Source of the DNA: Kryptolebias marmoratus
Taxonomy: Eukaryota; Chordata; Actinopteri; Cyprinodontiformes; Rivulidae
Assembly: GCF_001649575.2 (NCBI RefSeq)
Contig: NC_051449.1
Location: forward strand, 19,072,727-19,136,726
DNA length: 64,000 bases
Direction of reading: 5' to 3'
In this document: positions 59,257 through 64,000 of the stretch, piece by piece
How the letters are laid out: each line of letters begins with the position of its first letter
Numbering within the stretch: position 1 is the stretch's first letter
Program-made: the position numbers and the translations under genes
The notes under the pieces: model-generated
The model's database searches: none
What the model saw: the letters and a program-made list of their open reading frames with translations, nothing else
Told to the model about the DNA's origin: nothing

Positions 59257-59869
59257 CAGTGGCTATAAAAAGTATAAAACATTGACCAGAGTTTGCCAAA
59301 CTCTAGTTAAGATTTAAAATTTTCTTTAACAGTGGTTTTCTGTTTGCCATTCTCCAATAAAGTTCAGACTGGTGAAGAACCCAGAGAACAGTTGTTGTAT
59401 GAACAGTCTCTCCTGTCTCACCTGCTGAAGCTTTAACTCCTTTAGAGTGCCTCACAGGGGTCTTGGTGGTCTCTCTCATGATTGTCCTTCGTCATTGTCA
59501 GTTTGTGATTTTTGCTGTTGGTAGATTTACACATGTTCCATATTCCTTTCATTTCTTGACGATGGATTTAACAGAACTCCTGGGGATGTTTAGAGCCTTG
59601 AAAATCATTTTGTTTCCACCCCCTGACTTGTACTTTTCAAAAATCTTTTGTCTGAGTTGAATTAGGACAGTCTTTGTAAAGGGGGTGAATATTTACGCAA
59701 CTACTTATTTTACATCAAATATTTTATTATTCTGTAGAAATTGTTTCCCTTCGAAGAAGATTTTTAAAAGTTTTTTGTAAAGAAGGCCGATTCATATTAA
59801 CCATGATTGATATATGACAGCGATAAAAGAATAACACATCCAAGCGGGGAATACTTTTGATAGGCACTG
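59257..59869. mobile_element. Tc1/mariner-type MITE with TA target sites
   Basis: The left end CAGTGGCTATAAAAAGTAT and the right end ATACTTTTGATAGGCACTG are inverted copies, each flanked by TA (59255-59256 and 59870-59871). The interior matches a widespread non-autonomous teleost element (blocks GACTTGTACTTTTCAAAAATC and GGGGGTGAATATTTACGCAA). The frames within, for example 59463-59660, are not genes. Confidence 0.85.
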
Positions 59870-59871
59870 TA

Positions 59872-60950
59872 TATGTAGTTAGACTCAGAGGTCTTTTAAA
59901 ATAAAATAAATCACATATGAATGGTTCCAATACAGCCCATGCTTTAAATAATAATAATAATAACTGATCATCAGTCAATGTGTTTGGTAATGCATATTTT
60001 TAATGTGATTATACAAGATTACTGTCTTTAAAATATTATACTTTATAAGAAAAAAGACAACTGTTCACAACTGTTTTTGGATTTTGGTCAAGTCTGACTC
60101 TGCAAGGTTAACCTAATTGAAGCTATAATGATTTAGTGTTCAATCAAACCCGCAGTGCTCAGTGATTTTAGCAAAGTATGATTTTTATTGATGATGACTA
60201 ATACACAGTGATAATTGTTGGTAATTCATTCATTGTATAACCAGCAGCAGGTTCATTATTTTTTCTCAGAGTGGCAGCTTCAGTCAAGTTGGAAGTTAAA
60301 TGTTGAGGCTTTAGCATCACAGGTGTTGTAGAGCCGTGCTCATCCTGCAGAATCTTCCTGGTGACTGACACTCATTATCATCCTGGCAAAATGTGCTTTT
60401 CACTTGCAGTATCTTAATAATTCATACATTTTCTGCCATCTCACTAGCAAAGTGACCTAAATTTGTGCACTGACAGGTGAAAGATTTTCTGCCAACTGAA
60501 AAGCAGAGGAGACGCAGAACAAACTGGAAGTTTTAGTTCGTTTTTGACTTTTTATTGAATTTTTATTGTTATCACAACAGTAGTCAAACAATATAAATTG
60601 TATTGTTGAAACTTTTGATTCAATTACATTTTTTAATAAACAAAATAATTGTTAAGATAAATGTTTTGCCAATCATATACTAATATGTTTGTATAAGTTC
60701 TGTTTTTGACTCTTAAAATTGTGAGATGCATCAGAAATAATTGTCTAATGATAATAATAATCTAATTTTACACAGTACAACTGCCTGCCATCTGGGTGTT
60801 GTTCCTCCTAAATGACCTCAGTATCCCATCTGAGGACATCAAGACCTCCAACATCCTGGTTCTCCACTGCATCTATCCAACAGTGCCAACTAGTGGCACC
60901 TACCACCTGCCATCGTGACACCTGCCTGGGGTACCAAGGTGTCAGCTACC
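59872..60950. other. Gene-free, nothing recognised
   Basis: AT-rich non-coding sequence; ATA trinucleotide run at about 59947-59961. Confidence 0.4.
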
Positions 60951-60954
60951 ACCT

Positions 60955-61028
60955 GTTTGCTTTGCATACTTGATCTTTTGCTTGCTTTCCACATTAGATT
61001 GTTTGCTTTCTACACTGGATCTTTTATT
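60955..61028. repeat. Short imperfect tandem repeat, ~24-bp unit
   Basis: Three diverged units of the type TTTGCTTTCCACATTAGATC can be aligned across the interval. Low sequence complexity. Confidence 0.5.
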
Positions 61029-61029
61029 C

Positions 61030-62690
61030 ATTTCATTTGGTCTCTAAGGACAAAACATGACTGCATTATGGTTAAACATCACTAGAAGACCTATCACTCT
61101 CTTTGGATTACAATTTCCTTTTTCATCAGTGGGTACAGAGATGTCACACTTAATTATTCTGTTCTTTAAAGTTGAAATCCCTAATGGTCACCTGCGTGTC
61201 ATTACCAACAGAAGTCAACACTCAGTATATGAATTTGAGACCCATACTGTGAAGGTTTAAAAAAAGTTCTGTCAGTTCAGCTGCAGTAGAAATAATAAAG
61301 ACACCACCTCAGACTGATTTAAATAAAATACTGCATGTTAATTTGAATTTAACCCAGTAAAAGGACACCCATAACCCTTCGATACAATAGTTATTAAAAA
61401 ATGGAACGAATACAATCAGGTTTAGGAGCACAAAGGATTTCACTTCCTCTGGCTTAGTCTTAGAAAATGATTTTTTGTTTTTAACTTTTTTCTGTAAACA
61501 ATATTGCGTCTCTCTGTAAATAGAATTTTATTCTTAACATTTTGACTTTAATCTCAAAATGTTAACTTTAATGTTAAAACAAAAAACATCTTCCTTCTCA
61601 AATTATTTTTTTCTTCTGAGTGGCCCTAATGTGACGTCGCAAATAAACAATGTTCATCCTGAAAAAAGTGGTCTCTTTCAGGATGACAGTCTCTTCCTCT
61701 GGGCACGATGGGAGTCAAGGAGTTGATTCATGCAGAATAATATGTCTTTTTCAGGTAGCAGCTCATTCCCTGGATTATTTTTGAATGACATTTTAAAAAC
61801 CACTATGTATTATTGTCTTGGGAGCACATGATGTCCCAAAACCTTTTTAAGACTCACAAGATCATTACTAACCCTAATTTTTACTGTTTATTGTATTTAC
61901 CGCAATGTTATGAAGCTAATTGCTTAAATTAGTTTGGGATTTTTTTAATTTAAAGAAAAAAGAAAGATTTGTAACAGTACTTAACTTTTAATGCAAAAAT
62001 GAAAAACATAATTGACACTGTTTCATATAATTACAATTTTAGATAGCATTAGATTTAACTGCTATTTTATAGGGAGGCTTTTGTATCCTTTTTATGTGTT
62101 GTAAAACCATTTGAAAAAGATTTTCTTGTATCTTAAAACTGGTTGGGACCTATTTCTTGAGGATTTTTTGAATAAATGCTGATGTGTGTTCATATGATTA
62201 AAAAAAAGTAAATTTTGTAGAAATGCTGTCCTAATAATAAGTTTCCGAATGCAATACACAGAGGCAGCTTAAATAATTTACTCCTCTTAAGTTTTTGTGT
62301 GTACCAAGTTTTTACAATGTGAAAAACCTGAATATATGCATCAGCTGCAGATCTAAAAATGTGAATCTATAATGTACTGAGTGGCTATAAATTACTGTGA
62401 TGTTTCACTGGGTTGAGTTAATTTAATTGGAACCTATGTGAACTAGGGGAGGAAAAAAGATCTCTTTTCTTGTATTGTGTTATAAATTACCTTTTGTGCT
62501 GCTCCATTTTCACTCTGTTTTCTAGCTGAGTTTCATTTTGCACTGTGCTCCCATTAGAGGAAGCTCTAATACATTAATTTATTATCTGGAATATAGTAAA
62601 TGTTACATTTATACCATCTAGCCATCCATGTTCACCTTTTACTGTATACTCATCCATTAATAGTACAGTCATATTTCAACAAAGTCTAAT
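61030..62690. other. Gene-free, very AT-rich
   Basis: No exon, RNA gene or named repeat. Mirror-like TTAACATTTTGACTTTAATC/TCAAAATGTTAACTTTAAT at about 61535-61575 is a local inverted motif. Confidence 0.4.
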
Positions 62691-62694
62691 TGGT

Positions 62695-63450
62695 GCCTAT
62701 TTCCTTGTACTTTTGGATGAATTTGTACAGTACCAGATGGGACAATTAACACGACTGGGTGTAATAACCTTCCACTTCAGTCACTTTTTTCCAGTTATGC
62801 CTCATTAGTTGCTGCCCGAGGAAGTGAATTCAGTCCCTGAGCTGGTGGATGATTACAGAGACGGCACGGCTGCAACATAAATCACTATGACACATATACA
62901 AAGGATAAAAAGGTAGCTCATTTATTCTGCTTTTACATTTTAAATTGATTCTGTTTCTAATATATCCACGACCTATTGTTGTGCCAGTCAGGCTCGGTGT
63001 TATAAGATGTAGGACTAATGAAGAGGGTATCTATGTGCATATACTGTAAATGTAGATTGAAATATTTGGTGTATTTCCATGAATCAGTGCACATGATTCA
63101 AGATGTTTCCTTTAACACCATGGACCTCCGTGTGTTTGAAGATAATCCTTCTTGACTTCACAGGATATACATATGACCCAATACTGTCCACTCGGCCTCC
63201 TCATTGAATCCCATGGCTCTAATTAAAGACTTATGATTGGCCTTAAGAGTGCTGCAAGCTTGTTGAGCTAACAGGAGCGCACAGTGGCACTCTAATGATG
63301 CTGAATTGACAGTAAGGAAAGTTTGGTCTAGGCTGGAAGGCACAGAATGGTCTGACATTCTGTCAAGCAGGAGCACTAATGGTACAATATTTATCATCAA
63401 TAAATTACAATGCAGAGGATTTTCTCTTTTCATTTGACAAATCAGTCAAA
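62695..63450. promoter_or_regulatory. Candidate conserved non-coding cluster
   Basis: Two repeat-free, balanced blocks (62740-62890 and 63110-63400) with homeodomain-like strings such as GGGACAATTAACACG and GGCTCTAATTAAAGAC, and no protein-like frame. Suggestive of enhancer-type sequence only by composition. Confidence 0.25.
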
Positions 63451-64000
63451 AGAAAAGTCATTGCCAGTCGTTTTCTGCCTTACAGATTTAATTGTCTGTC
63501 AATTTTTCAAATTTACTTAAACTCAAGCTGTGATTTATGGCTTTGTTACCATCTGAGAAGAGAAGTAGCTTTTCCTTAGTTAAACATTCACTCCAGTTTA
63601 CCTTATTTCCAACTGTAGACAGAAAAATAAGGTTTAACTAGACACTGACAGAAAAATTTAAAAACAAAACAACTGGACTTCTATTCTGTAGCTGAAGACA
63701 TTTTGCTTCCTGTCCAAGGAGCGTTCTCAATTCGGAAAATTGGAGAATGTGGAGTTCCAAGGTTTCAAACTGCATAAAAGCTTTGTTATGTAAGCTAGAT
63801 CCACATGCAAATTAATCTCACTCCCCTCACAAAGTAGAGTCATTAGGGTCTATGTTAGCTTGGCTCACAATACAGATGCTTTGGTCGCATGAATGAAGGT
63901 GATAATAAAAGGGAAAAGGACTAATGCTCCATTGTAAGTTATAGAAAGCTGAAATCTGACACCTCCATTTCTGTTTAAAGCTGTTTTTTCTCATTTGTTA
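63451..64000. other. No feature seen
   Basis: Non-coding to the window end; the frame at 63379-63579 is not recognised. Confidence 0.4.

Noticed and set aside
59463..59660. 65-residue + frame
   Set aside because: It lies within the non-coding interior of a MITE.

Overview
This is vertebrate nuclear DNA, almost certainly from a teleost fish. It is AT-rich, with short GT-AG introns, CA and AT microsatellites, and fish-type transposable elements (Tc1, hAT and Harbinger relics, Rex/RTE-type LINEs, tRNA-derived SINEs, a Gypsy-like solo LTR and a tyrosine-recombinase retrotransposon). The only intact gene is rab18: seven coding exons on the + strand, 1558-4720, giving a 205-residue Rab GTPase. Upstream on the opposite strand, 415-1103, is a single patched-domain exon most like PTCHD3. 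It carries a frameshift and has no room for 5' exons before the rab18 promoter, so it reads as a relic. In human the order is PTCHD3-RAB18-MKX, so the left end keeps that block; no MKX exon could be found here.

The remaining ~57 kb downstream of rab18 has no recognisable intact gene. It is a mosaic of old repeats. Family I is an unnamed ~300-470 bp repeat with at least ten copies on both strands, twice as head-to-tail dimers with the same junction. Family II is a MITE with ~50 bp inverted ends. There are Tc1 relics (21.7-22.7 and 37.1 kb), a Harbinger transposase fragment (14.0-14.3 kb), several SINEs, a 5 kb-spaced duplication (33.6 and 38.7 kb), a LINE endonuclease relic cut by an AT microsatellite (40.5-41.0 kb), a solo LTR with an intact 5-bp target duplication (46.5-47.0 kb), a LINE cluster (56.9-58.5 kb) and a TA-flanked MITE (59.3-59.9 kb). 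Between them lie repeat-poor stretches that could be regulatory, one with a perfect palindromic RFX X-box (42190-42203).

The most structured element is at 48.07-51.70 kb: a DIRS/Ngaro-order retrotransposon bounded by identical 52-bp direct repeats. It has a Gag relic with zinc-binding motifs, the end of an RNase H and a tyrosine recombinase, but no visible reverse transcriptase, so it appears internally deleted and frameshifted. The Gag part also contains a 98-bp exact duplication next to the window's only N, which looks like an assembly fault.

No convincing new multi-gene system is present. The observations most worth following are the ptchd3 relic beside rab18, the family I dimers, the deleted tyrosine-recombinase element, a 110-bp segment inserted in a LINE and repeated nearby, and the X-box island. 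All identifications come from reading the sequence and from remembered family features; no searches were run.
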